In this document: one piece after another, positions 45,564 through 56,940 of the stretch
Numbering within the stretch: the first letter of the stretch is position 1
Layout of the letters: every line of letters starts with the position of its first letter
Origin: Panulirus ornatus
Lineage: Eukaryota; Arthropoda; Malacostraca; Decapoda; Palinuridae
DNA: 64,000 nt
NCBI RefSeq assembly: GCF_036320965.1
Contig: NC_092225.1
Location: 58,842,424-58,906,423 of the forward strand
Reading direction: 5' to 3'
Notes under the pieces: model-generated
Seen by the model: the letters and a program-made list of their open reading frames with translations, nothing else
Databases searched by the model: none
Told to the model about the DNA's origin: nothing
Translations under genes and position numbers: made by a program

Positions 45564-45898
45564 TTACGGTTCGATCCTTAAGCACGGCAGTACGACCCTT
45601 GAGCACGAGAGTATGACCCTCCAGCACGACGGTACGACCCTTCAGCACGACAGTATGGCCCTTGAGCACAACGGTACGACTCTTGAGCACGACGGTACGA
45701 CCTTTGAGCACGACAGGACGACATGGGCATGACGGAACGACCCTAGGGAGCACGAAAGTATGACCTTTGACCCTTCAGCACGACGGCACGACTCTTGAGC
45801 GCGAAGGTACGACACGAACACGAATGTACGACTCTTGAGCACGACGGTATGACTCGTGAGCATGACTGGACGACCCTAGAGCACAACAGGACGACCTA
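45564..45898 (-). repeat. Repeat E minisatellite, 20-21-bp unit, about 16 copies
   Basis: Unit GTACGACCCTTGAGCACGACG, the reverse complement of the unit expanded at 32.6 and 61.8 kb. A TGACCTTTGACCC (45761-45773) interrupts the array. Frames on both strands are open because the unit has no stop. Confidence 0.92.
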
Positions 45899-45899
45899 A

Positions 45900-46326
45900 C
45901 CAGTTTGTTTACGTTAACAGCCAATAATCCCTCAAGAAAAAGCTGCAAATATAGAACAATCAGAACAGAAACCCCGCTGAAAAGGATTGAACGAAGGACT
46001 TTCATAATACAAGAGAAGCAGATGACTGGAAAAAAAAAACTATGTCGAAATTGCATATACACAGCATTAGAAAATCTATAAGGGTTGTATAATAGTAGGG
46101 AACGTTCTAGGTATGTGGCCCTCATACGACTAGGTAATCATAAACACAACGAGACACAGAAATCTGGCCCAAGCAGAATGTATCAGCACCTCAAACTGTC
46201 TTTGTGCACAGACCGTCCTGGGCAAATTACAACGCCCTTGCGAACAAGAATTGAAGGATTGACAGAATGAACAGAAACCCTGTCCTCATCTTGTCTTCAT
46301 CTGTAAAAACTCGGACGGAACCACCA

Positions 46327-46327
<1 letters not shown>
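45900..46327. other. Unassigned sequence
   Basis: Nothing recognised. Confidence 0.4.

Positions 46328-46380
<53 letters not shown>
46328..46380. repeat. (CA)n microsatellite
   Basis: About 53 bases of CA. Confidence 0.98.
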
Positions 46381-46383
<3 letters not shown>

Positions 46384-46854
46384 TGGAAGCACCCTCCCTT
46401 CGTTGACAGCCAGAACAATTTATGAAGACATCCGTCTCAGCGTATAAGGTAACTGTGTTCGAGACTTGGAATCAGTCCATTTGGCCAGACTCGAGGTCGA
46501 CAGTGAAGGACAATGTGAGTACAAGCAATGTGTGACGGGGTATGAGGGATGAGGGAAAGACTTCAGCGATGAGGGATGAGGGGAAAGTTGCTAGGAGATG
46601 AGAGATGATTGGGTGTGAGTGATGTTTAAGATGTTGAGAAATGGTAAAGTGGGATTGAAAGATGCTGGTGAACTATGAAAGCGAAAATGAGAAGAACTGC
46701 GTGTGAGATGAAGGACATGCGAGGATTATGAGTCAAAGGTGAGGAAGTATGAGACAAGCATGTAGGATCATGAGTGATACACAGGCAAGGTGTCCTGAGA
46801 CAGGCTCTAGCCATTCACTGATATACAAGTGAAAGATTCCTTTATAAATCAATA
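46381..46854. other. Unassigned, weak GATGAGGGATGAG repeat at 46540-46625
   Basis: A short degenerate GATGAGRGATGA repeat is visible; the rest is unrecognised. Confidence 0.45.
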
Positions 46855-46864
46855 AACACACACA

Positions 46865-46895
<31 letters not shown>

Positions 46896-46902
46896 GCGCG
46901 CG
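46855..46902. repeat. (CA)n-(CG)n tract
   Basis: About 26 bases of CA then about 21 bases of perfect CG (46881-46901), a strong alternating purine-pyrimidine run. Confidence 0.97.
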
Positions 46903-47620
46903 AGCTTGCTGGGAGCATATGAATAATGCAACTAAAAGAAAAACGTTAGCACCAAACCACCTACACAAACACATCTGTCACACCTACTCTACACATCTGT
47001 AACATTCTGCAACCAGCCTCTGTTCCCCAACCGTACCTTCCTCTGTTCAAACCATTCCTTTTAATACCCCCTCCACCACCACCACCAACACCACCGCTCC
47101 CACACCTTTGACCATCAAGTCAAGGAAACGGGGTGAGGGGGAGGAGGAGAGGTAGCAAAGCGCTGGTACCCGACACTGCATTCTGAGAAGTCGGTCACCC
47201 TTGAACTGGCGAGAGAGGAAGCTGCTCGCCTGCTCCCTCAGTGGAGTGCGCGGCAACAGATGGCCGCAGATGGTGCAGGGTGGGAAGATATGAGAAAGTG
47301 ACCAAGACCATGTTCACAGATCGGTCCGTCAGTCCACAAGACTCGAGGGTCGTCTGCAGCAAGGGTCGGTGGGGGACCTGGTGGATCCAGTACTACAGGA
47401 CAATGACAGACTGACTAGATCGCTCGGGTATCTCTACCCATTAGGGCTGGGTACGTGTGAGATCCACCTGGGCGTCTGGAGCGGAGTGGATGGGCTAGTG
47501 GTGGACACTGGACAGATAAGGGGATGTACTTTGGATGGATAACACTACTGGGCATCTGAAAGGTTTTGGTAACAATGAGGAATCACCTTGCTTTACTTGT
47601 GGCATAAGTAATTGAGATAA
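46903..47620. other. Unassigned sequence
   Basis: An imperfect CCA triplet run lies at 47068-47095. Nothing else is recognised. Confidence 0.4.
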
Positions 47621-47624
47621 TGAA

Positions 47625-47657
47625 ATAATAATAATAATGATAATGATAATAATAATG

Positions 47658-47694
<37 letters not shown>

Positions 47695-47757
47695 TAATAA
47701 TAATACTAATAATAATAATAATACTACTACTAATAATAATAATAATGATAATAATGA
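47625..47757. repeat. (AAT)n microsatellite with ATG/ACT variants
   Basis: Imperfect AAT-based tract of about 130 bases. Confidence 0.95.
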
Positions 47758-48167
47758 ACAGGAATAATAATAAATCTATTCAAAGGATAGATCAAAAGAA
47801 GAAAGATCTCTTTTACGAGCCATTCCCTCGTATCAGAACAACTATTCGTAACACTGTGTTGCCTGGGCATGATATCCTTCGGACGATGATACACAAATGG
47901 ATGGGGAACACCACTGGAGAGCGGGTTCATACTTCCGATGACCTTTCGCAGCTGAACAACATACGATAAGAGAACGATCGTCAATTCCTAACACACGCAC
48001 TCCAAGTGACCAGCAGCAGGTAACAAGAGGATCATTCACATACAGAGTGTCTGATGCCAAGGTACGTCAGGCATCGTCTTAAATGTGAGTAGAGTATACC
48101 GTGTTTTCCCTTGTGTTTCGGTGATGTTCGCAACTTCTGATCGGGTGTGTTAGTCTCGTATTAACCC

Positions 48168-48170
<3 letters not shown>
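47758..48170. other. Unassigned sequence
   Basis: Frames on both strands (plus 47637-47969, minus 47730-47984) are partly open. No domain recognised. Confidence 0.35.

Positions 48171-48171
<1 letters not shown>

Positions 48172-48214
<43 letters not shown>
48172..48214. repeat. (CA)n microsatellite
   Basis: About 43 bases of CA. Confidence 0.98.
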
Positions 48215-48216
<2 letters not shown>

Positions 48217-49190
48217 GGTATTTCAGACATAGAGACGCATTTCAATGGCATCAGTGGTATGGAACGTAGAGGCTATTCCCAGTTTTCTCATTTCTGAAGC
48301 TAAACGAAAAAAAGAAGAAGCTCGTTTGTAAGAGGCTTCACAGCCTAAGGAAGCCGAGGACAGACGGGTAATACCTCCTCTTCACTCACTAGGCCATCAA
48401 CGTGCCATTTCCCCCAATTTTCAGTACAGTAGTTGCAGATGGCAGACTCATCACGGAGTTAACATAGCCTACGCTAAGCAGACGGACAGCCTACCTCCCA
48501 CTTCCCCTTGTATTTTCCCCCGTCTAATCCTGTAGGTTCTTCAGTTCAAACATGTGACCTCCCGTCCAATTTGTCCCTCGAGAATAAAAAACAATAGCGA
48601 AAATCACAAGTGAAGTATTAGGTGGTACAATTAAACCAGTCAAACCCTCAAGAAACGACCAAAATCATATGTAATGGTAATTACACCACTGTAGGACCAC
48701 AAGCTTATATCTAAGAAAATAAAAAGACGTCGAACAGATCAAGTGAGCACAATGATTAGTAAGCGACTGATGCAGTGCAGTGAGGGTTTAGTTAGCAATC
48801 TAATTACTTGTTTACCAGGCCGCATGTTGAGGCGTGGGAAGACATCAAGCATTGGACAAGCTTCAAGGTAGAAATTTATACAATTACTGAAATACTGATG
48901 AGTGGCAATGTTAAGGACGTGAGCTGAGGAGGCCCCCCCCCAGGTATTCAGTACATATACACAAGCACTGTAGAGCATGGGTCAGTACCCACGACTATGG
49001 ACAGGAGGGTAATACCTGTAAAGACACAGAAGTGAGGTACAGGTCCCGAGGTATTCAGAACACAGACGAACACAACACACGGTTCATATGAAGGAGAGGT
49101 GCCTGTGGAGGGGTGGGGAGTCTATTGGGTAAGAATGCGATAAATCTCAACCCAGCAGATGTGATGCCTGGCCCGACGTGTCTACAGGTC
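48215..49190. other. Unassigned sequence
   Basis: About 1 kb with no recognised feature. Confidence 0.4.
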
Positions 49191-49194
49191 AGCA

Positions 49195-49288
49195 GAAACT
49201 CTGGAGGTACACTGACACTGTACACACGCAATGCAACTGACAAACTCTGGAGGTACACTGACACTGTATACATGCAATGCAACTGACC
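49195..49288. repeat. 46-bp tandem duplication
   Basis: Two copies of AAACTCTGGAGGTACACTGA...CAATGCAACTGAC, differing at three positions. Confidence 0.93.
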
Positions 49289-49478
49289 ACTGTAGTTAAT
49301 GATTACCACATGTGTCATCGCAATGGTGAATGTATGACATGCCAGTGTGTTTTGAGTGGTACTCAAGCGTGGTGAGCGTATGACATGACTGAATCTAGGC
49401 AGCAAGTTCACTGTGGAAAAAGTCTGCCATGAATGAATGTGTTCCCTATGCTTACCTCCTGAGTGTTAAGGCAGTGTA

Positions 49479-49481
49479 ATG

Positions 49482-49531
<50 letters not shown>
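49479..49531. repeat. (GT)n microsatellite
   Basis: About 53 bases of GT with one GC. Confidence 0.98.
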
Positions 49532-49532
<1 letters not shown>

Positions 49533-50150
49533 GTGGGCCAGATTAGGAGGAGGCAGGAGGTAGAGCCTGAGTGGGATATCGGTCAGCCACGATCCGCCCC
49601 GTCTACTCGTGTTGGCCAGGGTGATGAATGGTCTCTCCCTCCTTCACCACAGGCCATGGGACTGGCAGGCAGGGTGGGTACGTGATGACTAGTGGCCTGC
49701 TGCAGGTGGGGGTATACGGGCGATAGCGGGCTGCAGGTGCTGAGTGGGTTGACACGGTGGGGTTGAGGTGGCCTGGCGAGATGGTCAATAAAGGCAGGTT
49801 GTGAGGCGTGAGTGGTGGAGGGGCATGTCTGCAAGAGGTGGTCGGCAACGAGTGGTCAGGGGGAAATATCAAATCTAAAAAAACAGGTTTTGTCAGCAAA
49901 AGGTATCAGTATTATAGATTTGGATAGTTGAAATGATAAGCATTTACTCACATATTGCTAAAAGCAATACATAAAGAAAAAAGTAATCTGCCAGATTACA
50001 TTTATACACGGCCATATTGCACCGAACACTAGAAGAAGGTGTTCAATATCTTTTTTTCAACTGACGTCTTGAAAGTTAGTACGCCTAAAGCTCAAATAAC
50101 CAGGCATCCAGCCAACCAACTATATATACTGTTTGTTGACACTTATAATC
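49532..50150. other. Unassigned sequence
   Basis: GC-rich left part open on the minus strand (98 codons, Pro/His-rich), AT-rich right part. No domain recognised. Confidence 0.35.
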
Positions 50151-50159
50151 TTATTCTGG

Positions 50160-50325
50160 ACCTCCTCCTTAGTGTAGTGGTTAGCGTTCCTGATCATGAC
50201 GCATTCACGGGCCGCCCAGGGTCGAGCGCATAGGTTCGAATCCTGGTTGCGGCGGTCGGTCCACAGTCAACTCAGCTGTTCATTCACCTCTAGGGATTTG
50301 TCGATAAAATGAGTACCTACTAGAT
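50160..50325 (+). mobile_element. tRNA-derived SINE (SINE-T) copy 1
   Basis: A tRNA-like head with box A (TAGTGTAGTGGTTAGCG, close to Asp/Glu tRNA box A) and box B (GGTTCGAATCC at about 50234-50244). The two are spaced wider than in a tRNA gene. Then comes a non-tRNA body with GTCGGTCCACAGTCAACTCA and TTGTCGATAAAATGAGTACCT. The body matches 59.70-59.81 kb, so this is a dispersed element. Its 3' end is interrupted by a PLE-1 tail. Confidence 0.75.
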
Positions 50326-50326
50326 A

Positions 50327-50452
50327 CTTCTCTTCGTTGTATATCAACTGACTGTTATATTTCTTTCTTGTATCTCCCATGATGATGTGATTATTGCATG
50401 AAAGTGAACTTGAGAACTTATCGTGTTTCATTTCCCCGTGGAGACATAGGAG
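50327..50452 (+). mobile_element. PLE-1 3' tail, fourth copy
   Basis: Begins TTCTCTTCGTTGTATATCAA and ends CCCCGTGGAGACATAGG, matching the plus-strand tail at 7.45-7.57 kb. The hammerhead-like core is mutated (ATGATGA for CTGATGA), so any ribozyme is dead. It sits between SINE-T and LINE-C copy 4 with only a short TATATA. Confidence 0.8.
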
Positions 50453-50460
50453 TATATATA

Positions 50461-51305
50461 GGGTGGATGTGCTGGAAATGAGATGTTTGACGACAATATG
50501 TGGTGTGAGGTGGTTTGGTCGAGTAAGTAATGAAAGGGTGAGAGAGATGTGTGGTAATAAAAGGATTGTGGTTGAGAGAGCAGAAGAGGGTGTATTGAAA
50601 TGGTTTGGTGACATGGAGAGAACGAGTGAGGAAAGATTGACAAAGAGGATATGTGTCAGAGGTGGAGGGAACGAGAAGTAGACTAAATTTGTAAGTGAAG
50701 GGATGGATTGAAAAAGATTTTGAGCGATCGGGGCCTGAACACAACGCTCTTCCTACGAGGGGATGGGGGAGGTGGAGGGATGGAAAATACAAAACGCAGG
50801 AGGGTGAAAGGCGTGCAAGGAATAGAGTGAATTGGAACGATGTGGTACACTGGGGTCAACGTGCTGTCAATGGATTGAACCAGGGAATGAGAAGCGTCTG
50901 GGATAAACACTGGAAAGTTCTGTGGGATCTGGATGTGGAAAGGGAGCTGTGGTTTCGGTGCAATATACATGACAGCTGGAGACTGAGTGTGAACGAATGT
51001 GGCCTTCATTGTCTTTTCCTAGCGCTACCTCGCGCGCGTGCGGGGGGAGGGGGTTGTCATTTCATTTGTAGCGGGGGGGGGGGGGGGGGGGGCCAACGGG
51101 AACGAATAAAGGCAGCAAGTATGAATTATGCACGTGTATATATGTATATGTCTGTGTATGTATATATATGTATACGGTGAAATGTATAGGTGTGTATTTG
51201 TGCGTGTGTGGACGTGTATGTGTATACATGTTTATGTGGGTGGGTTTTTCGTCTCTTTGTTTGCGCTACCTCGCTAACGCGAGAGACACCGAAAAAGTAT
51301 AATAA
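50461..51305 (+). pseudogene. LINE-C copy 4, older and with a longer 3' UTR
   Basis: Starts in the coding region at VDVLEMRCLTTICGVRWF and runs through VLKWFGDMERTSEERLTKRI, then loses frame. A stretch of about 55 bases absent from the other copies sits at about 50740-50795. The stop-proximal VNWNDVV is followed by a 3' UTR about 270 bases longer (about 50920-51190) than in copies 1-3. That extra part includes a G-run (51066-51092) and an earlier copy of the GCGCTACCTCG module (51019-51034). It ends with GCGCTACCTCGCTAACGCG...AAGTATAATAAATAAATA and (TA)n. Many substitutions show it is older. Confidence 0.82.
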
Positions 51306-51522
<217 letters not shown>

Positions 51523-52380
51523 AAATATTCTAGTAAAAGTCTCGTATATACATGAAAGCACAACTTATAATTCTGGAACTGCAAATCCCGCTCACCTATC
51601 ACGATACACAACATCGAAGGAAGAAGGAATTGTAAGGCGTCGAAACCGTCCATATGTTCTCAACTCCTACCCAGACAAGCGGGGAGATGACGCCTCTGGC
51701 GGGGTGTCTTACAAGAGACCGTGCCACATCAGTATGATCCAAATCAGTTATGTTTAAGGCAAGGCAGAGATCCGAGTCTATGATGTACATTGTTATGTGG
51801 AGGCTAAGGCAGACCCCACGAGGAACCAGTACCACACCTTCATTGGCGCAGGTTTGTTTGTTTTTTCTCATTACTTCATCTGCTACTCACGTCTGGAGCT
51901 GAAGTGTGGCTTAACAGCATGCGAATCGAGTCGTGACCTAAGGTAGCGATCTCAATCCTAACTAATGGAGACAGCTTTGCGTCTCTTCTGTCACAATTCG
52001 CACAGCTCGTTCTACAGCTGAGGTATAACTTGGATATCATCAGAAATTCCAGGTCTGTGACATCTTCTTTATCGTTTGAAATGTTTGAAACTCACTCTAT
52101 CTGGAGGAGCCAAGTAGTCAATTTTCACCACTCAGCAGCAAATGTGTTCATTTTACGTTTTCTATGGCCTCCTCATCTCCCCTTATAGCCATCCGATCCT
52201 CCCACTTTCTTTTTTTATTACAATTTAGAATTTTTCTTGTTTTTTCAGTTGACATTGTCAATCAATTCATATATCACAAAGGTTTAGTGTGTATCAATAT
52301 CACTGGCATATGCTACTTGCGTACACGAGATACAGAATGCATCCATTGGTCGGATTCACTTGAAAAGCATTTCCCATGCA
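51523..52380. other. Unassigned sequence
   Basis: Nothing recognised; it may hold the far 3' flank of the piggyBac remnant. Confidence 0.4.
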
Positions 52381-52389
52381 GCTAGAATG

Positions 52390-53320
52390 TTAGCGTCTGT
52401 ATGCCTCCTTTGCACACACGGCACGTGAGGGAGGACTTCTTTTGGCATGATTCCGTTTTGGCACTGACGACATCTAGGTGCTGGATTCTGGGCACGTAGC
52501 TCTGGTTCACAAAGCCTCATAACAGGAGAAGCTACCGCAGCCTTTGGCTTGTACATTTCACTTATTAGGTCACAAGCATAAGGTTTCGGCGCGAGCTGCT
52601 GGATTCAGTTAGCTTACTGTATACAACCTAGGCATTTCACGCACACCGTACCAAGGACATTGAACCAAATCGCCATTGGCCAACCGGGAAATCATACTTT
52701 TGCTCGTGTTGAACAGAGCCATTTGGTCAAGCATGTTTACACTTACTTTGCTGGTATTACAGTACCTAGGTGCTTCGAGTACCTTATTTGGCTGGGATTC
52801 TTCGACGGCAACCTTTCTTTTCCTTAGTGAGCCGATATGATAAACGACCTTTGCTCTCTTGGCCTTGTGAACCGTCAAGAGTGCAGTCTGATGGAGATAT
52901 TCAGACCTCAGATGATTAAAGTGGTTTTCCTTTCATTACAGCTTCTCTAAAGGGGATGTCTCGTCTCTGTCTTCTAACTGTGTCAAGATGAGTCGATCTT
53001 TTCAGCTCTGAATTTCTCAGCCAACTGCAACATGGCGAACACGTTATCCATTACTATATGGCGACTCGTCTTCACGTATGGAACACGAGTGTTTGACAGA
53101 TATCAGCTGGGAGGTCATGTGCACTAATTCGAGTGAGACCTGTGGACACATGTGGTTTTTCATTGCAGAAAAAGGCACTTCGACCTTGTGTCTACAAGAA
53201 GCCAGAATTTTACTCTAAATACATCTTGCTTTGATGTACTGGATAAATGAAACTTCGTGATTTGCAGGGAATCAACTGTTCACCAGAGGCGAGATCTAAG
53301 TTTGGTACAAACCCGTATAA
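52390..53320 (-). pseudogene. piggyBac-like transposase remnant
   Basis: Reading right to left, KFWLLVDTRSK (about 53220-53190) resembles the strand before a catalytic residue. VVMDNVFAMLQLAEKF (53053-53005) is the piggyBac motif usually VTMDNFFTSxxLAxxL, with its catalytic Asp. VRRQRRDIPFREAV follows, as in the TxRxNRKxIP block. The 89-codon frame 52878-52609 then gives YCNTSKVSVNMLDQMA for the YNxTKGGVDxxDQM motif, where the conserved GGVD has become VSVN and the catalytic Asp is lost. A Cys-rich tail (CRQCQ...HVPCVQ, about 52490-52420) may be the C-terminal zinc-binding domain. Stops and shifts separate the blocks. TTAA-flanked terminal repeats were not found. Confidence 0.75.
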
Positions 53321-53329
53321 ACATAACCC

Positions 53330-53790
53330 CAAATATAATTCTTTATTCATAGTTATCATCTTATCACTAGACTCCCTTCTTGGCCTTACTTTCTAAAAAC
53401 AAAATACGGACGGAAAAAGCTCATACAAGGTAACATTCAAGCAATTTAGTAGTCTGGATGAAATTCTGAGGTCAGTGCACACAAGATACACTAATTGAAA
53501 GATGATTCTTCATCACACAAATACTTTACCCGATGCGTATATTTCATCCAAGAGAATAAGTTCACTCCAAATTTCAGGTAAGGAATAATATATCATCATT
53601 GTAACTCATCTAATCAGAATCCAAAAGTATTTAACAGAGTTACTGATCCGTATGAATATATAGAACGGCAGATCACAGACGTAACCATACGCGATCGGAC
53701 TCCGTTACCCAAACTCTATGTGAGCATTGATGAAAATGGCTGCGCTGTCAAGACTGATTTACGATCCAATGTTTCAGGACAACTGGGGAT
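53330..53790. other. Unassigned sequence
   Basis: Possibly the transposase N-terminal region, too eroded to recognise. Confidence 0.35.
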
Positions 53791-53794
53791 CGGG

Positions 53795-54000
53795 AGACCA
53801 GATGCTAAGACGGACGCAAGGACGAATGTCCGGATGCTACGATGGATGCAAGGACGGAAAACCAAATGTTAGCACGGACGCAAGGACGGAAATCAGGATG
53901 CCAGGACTGACACAAGGACTGATCGCCGAACGTAAGGAGTGAAGACCAAATGCCAGCACGGACACAAGGACGGAAGACCAAATGTTATGAGGGACGCTTG
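53795..54000. repeat. Degenerate minisatellite, unit about 32 bp
   Basis: About six units built on GACCAAATGCCAGCACGGAC plus ACAAGGACGGAA. Confidence 0.8.
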
Positions 54001-54149
54001 ATTACTAAGGGGAACGTGTAGATGCGCAGCTCTGCTCCACTTTCCAAATCTGTGGTGAGACTGGATGAAGTGTGTCATCCATCACGTCGGATCAACATGG
54101 AACAGGATCTGTTTTAATGTTAAGGAAACTGAAGTACGAGACCCAAGAA

Positions 54150-54400
54150 TATGAATCATTCCAAGAAAGGTCTCGATTCGACGAACGTGAACAAAGGGGT
54201 CAACGTAAGGATGTGTGTTTCGTCTCGATATTCGAACATGAATCGGATACCAATTTATGATTGAATATTCCTTCAATCTTCAAACGTGAACTGAAGATCA
54301 ATGTACAGATACATGTTGCGGCTCGATCTTCGAACGTGAACTGCAGATCAATGAACTGAGTAACCTCATGAATTCTAATCAAAACTGAAAATGATTCACA
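54150..54400. repeat. Degenerate tandem repeat, unit about 55-60 bp
   Basis: TCTTCGAACGTGAACTGAAGATCAATG-like phrases recur at about 54175, 54275 and 54330. Confidence 0.6.
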
Positions 54401-55119
54401 GGTTCCAGTGGCCGAAGTGCGAGGTTCGAGACGGGGAACAAGAAACCACAAATGCGTGCTTCGACTCCATCAACGGATGCCTTAATTCTTACCCAGAGCA
54501 TCGTAAAGGCAAAATCTCGAACCGGTTCGAATCCGAGGTACCGATGAGATGTGCAAAAGAAAAATAGACAACAGTCATATTGCAAATGTTCGAACGGATA
54601 ACGTGATGAATTTACTCTCCCCCAGTCATTAGGCCAGGAGATGATTATAATGCTAATCATCATGAATCAACGGGAGGCTGCAAGGATCTCTCTCCGTCCA
54701 TAAGGAGCAGGAATAGGTTGAGAGACAACGGGGTACCAAGAAAGACTAGGAGATACCATAGAGAGACTAGGCATCGGTCCTTAACAACTAATAACACATT
54801 CGTCGTCCCAAAACTCGTCCCATAACCTATCGATTCCTGCAAACTGCAAACTATCGTACTCATTCGCTCATGTAATTGCCCACCCTCCAGACAAAAGACT
54901 CGGCTAAAAACTTGGTCATCAGGTTACTGAGATAACGTAAACTGTCCTGATACGCAGGATGTCCAGCCTCGCCTATAGTGATATGCATTAAACACTTCGC
55001 AAGGGAATTGTGATGATAAAAAACTGTTGGTCCTCCGCTTATGGGGTCTTGCAGGATCACAGTTTCTGAGCGCAGTTATTTTGCAAGTCCTCTGCTTCTC
55101 CAGCACTGTTGTTTGAAAG
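54401..55119. other. Unassigned sequence
   Basis: CTCGAACCGGTTCGAATCCGAGG at 54512-54534 looks like a T-arm/box B but has no tRNA partner. A minus frame of about 66 codons (55060-54860) is unrecognised. Confidence 0.35.
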
Positions 55120-55375
55120 CCATTAGAATTTTGTACTGTTGTTTTCAACGTCCATTATAACCCAGGGCTGTTGGTTTAAAAGTCCATTATAACCATACCG
55201 CTGATTTGAAAGTCCGTAATAACTCAATCCTGCTGATTAACGTCCTTTGTAACTCAATACTGAAGTTTTAAAAGTCCATTATAACTCAATACTGTTGTTT
55301 TAAACGTCCATTATAACTCAATACTGCTTTTTTAAAAATCCATTATAACTCAGTCCTGCAGTTTTCTTTCTTTCT
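55120..55375. repeat. Minisatellite, unit about 33 bp, about 8 copies
   Basis: Unit AAAAGTCCATTATAACTCAA plus TACTGTTGTTTT, diverging to the left. Confidence 0.9.
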
Positions 55376-55520
55376 TCTTGTTTCAAAAGTCTCTTGTTTC
55401 ATAAATCTGCTGTTTCACAAGTCAGTTGCTTCATAAGTCTATTGTTAATCAAAACTCGATATTTCACAGGTCAGATGTTCCCCGTTTTCTTTAACGATTT
55501 GTTCCGCAAGTCCATCGCTC
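55376..55520. repeat. Degenerate TTTCATAAGTCTGTTG-like repeat
   Basis: Short CAAAAGTCTCTTGTTTCATAAAT-like phrases recur about every 20 bases; it may be a diverged extension of the neighbouring array. Confidence 0.55.
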
Positions 55521-56125
55521 ATAACAACTGATCAGGTATCATAACAGCACTTTTTTTTGGTGGTATTCAACAAGCCATCACATGCGAGGTATCAAGAACT
55601 AACAAGTTTTGGCACGTGTCACCAATCAAGCCATGTGATTCACAAGTTCACAACTTCACACATCAGCTATTTCTATGTCAGTCACCTCACGTTCAGTAAT
55701 CTCAGATGTCCAGCTATTTCCAAGTGAGTGGCTTATGTAAGTCAGTTCGCTTCAGTTACTTCTCACCGCTACGGGTGTGTCAACCCGATATTTACTTCAC
55801 AAATTAGTTTGCCCCAGGACGCAGACCTGGTTGAGCCAACAGACTCACAGTGACTCCGATATTATTGTTTGGATAAAACTGGTCTTTTCGCAGGATTACA
55901 ACAGAGATGAAAGAGCCTATCGCCAGGAAGAGAAAACATTCAAGGTGCGATCGGTCTTAATAACCAACACTGACTGAAGTAACGAGCGGATCCGGGACCT
56001 GGACAGCACAATTTACTCTTATGTTTCAGTGTTTATGTAGGAAGGACCGCAGGGTCATCTGATGAAAGGAAACGCGTAGAGGGTGACCTATGGGGAAAGG
56101 CTTGATGCTGTTTACCTTTGAAGGA
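55521..56125. other. Unassigned sequence
   Basis: Nothing recognised apart from a 66-codon plus frame without a domain. Confidence 0.4.
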
Positions 56126-56126
56126 A

Positions 56127-56940
56127 GGCACATAGCTGCTCGCCCCTCTGGGAGGCACGTACTTGCTCACTCATGTAGGGAGGCACGTAGCCGCTCACTC
56201 ATGTAGGGAGGCACGTACATGCTCACTCATGTAGGGAGGCACGTAGCCGCTTACTCATGTAGGGAGGCACGTACATGCTCACTCATGTAGGGAGGCACGT
56301 ACATGCTCACTCACGTAGGGAAGCACGTAGCCGCTCACTCATGTAGGGAGGCACGTAGCCGCTCACTCATGTAGGGAGGCACGTAGCCGCTCACTCATGT
56401 AGGGAGGCACGTAGCCGCTCACTCATGTAGGGAGGCACGTAGCCGCTCACTCATGTAGGGAGGCACGTAGCCGCTCACTCATGTAGGGAGGCACGTAGCC
56501 GCTCACTCATGTAGGGAGGCACGTAGCTGCTCACTCATGTAGGGAGGCACGTACTTGCTCACTCACGTAGGGAGGCACGTAGCTGCTCACTCACGTAGGG
56601 AGGCACGTAGCTGCTCACTCATGTAGGGAGGCATGTAGCTGCTCACTCATGCAGGGAGGCACGTAGCTGCCCACTCATGCAGGGAGGCGCGAAGCTGCTC
56701 ACTCATCTAGGAAGGCGCGTAGCTGCTCACTCATCTAGGAAGGCACGTAGCTGCTCACTCATTTAGGGAGGCACGTAGCTGCTCTCCCCTGTGGGAGACA
56801 CGTAGTTGCTCACCCATGTAGGGAAGCATGTAGCCGCTCACTCATGTAGGGAGGCACGTAGCTGCGCGCCCCTGTGAGAGGCACGTAGCTCCCTCTCTAT
56901 GTAGGGAGGCATGTAGCTGCTCACCTATGTAGGGAAGAAC
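56127..56940. repeat. 28-bp minisatellite, about 29 copies
   Basis: Unit GCTCACTCATGTAGGGAGGC plus ACGTAGCC. Units at 56330-56520 are identical or nearly so, those at either edge progressively diverged. Two positions define sub-types (GTAGCCGC against GTACATGC or GTAGCTGC). Confidence 0.98.

Noticed and set aside
54512..54534. tRNA T-arm-like CTCGAACCGGTTCGAATCC
   Set aside because: A chance palindrome; no D-arm, anticodon arm or acceptor stem within range.
56127..56940. CRISPR array, because of regular 28-bp repeats
   Set aside because: No unique spacers between units, the setting is animal nuclear DNA, and no cas genes are present. It is a minisatellite.
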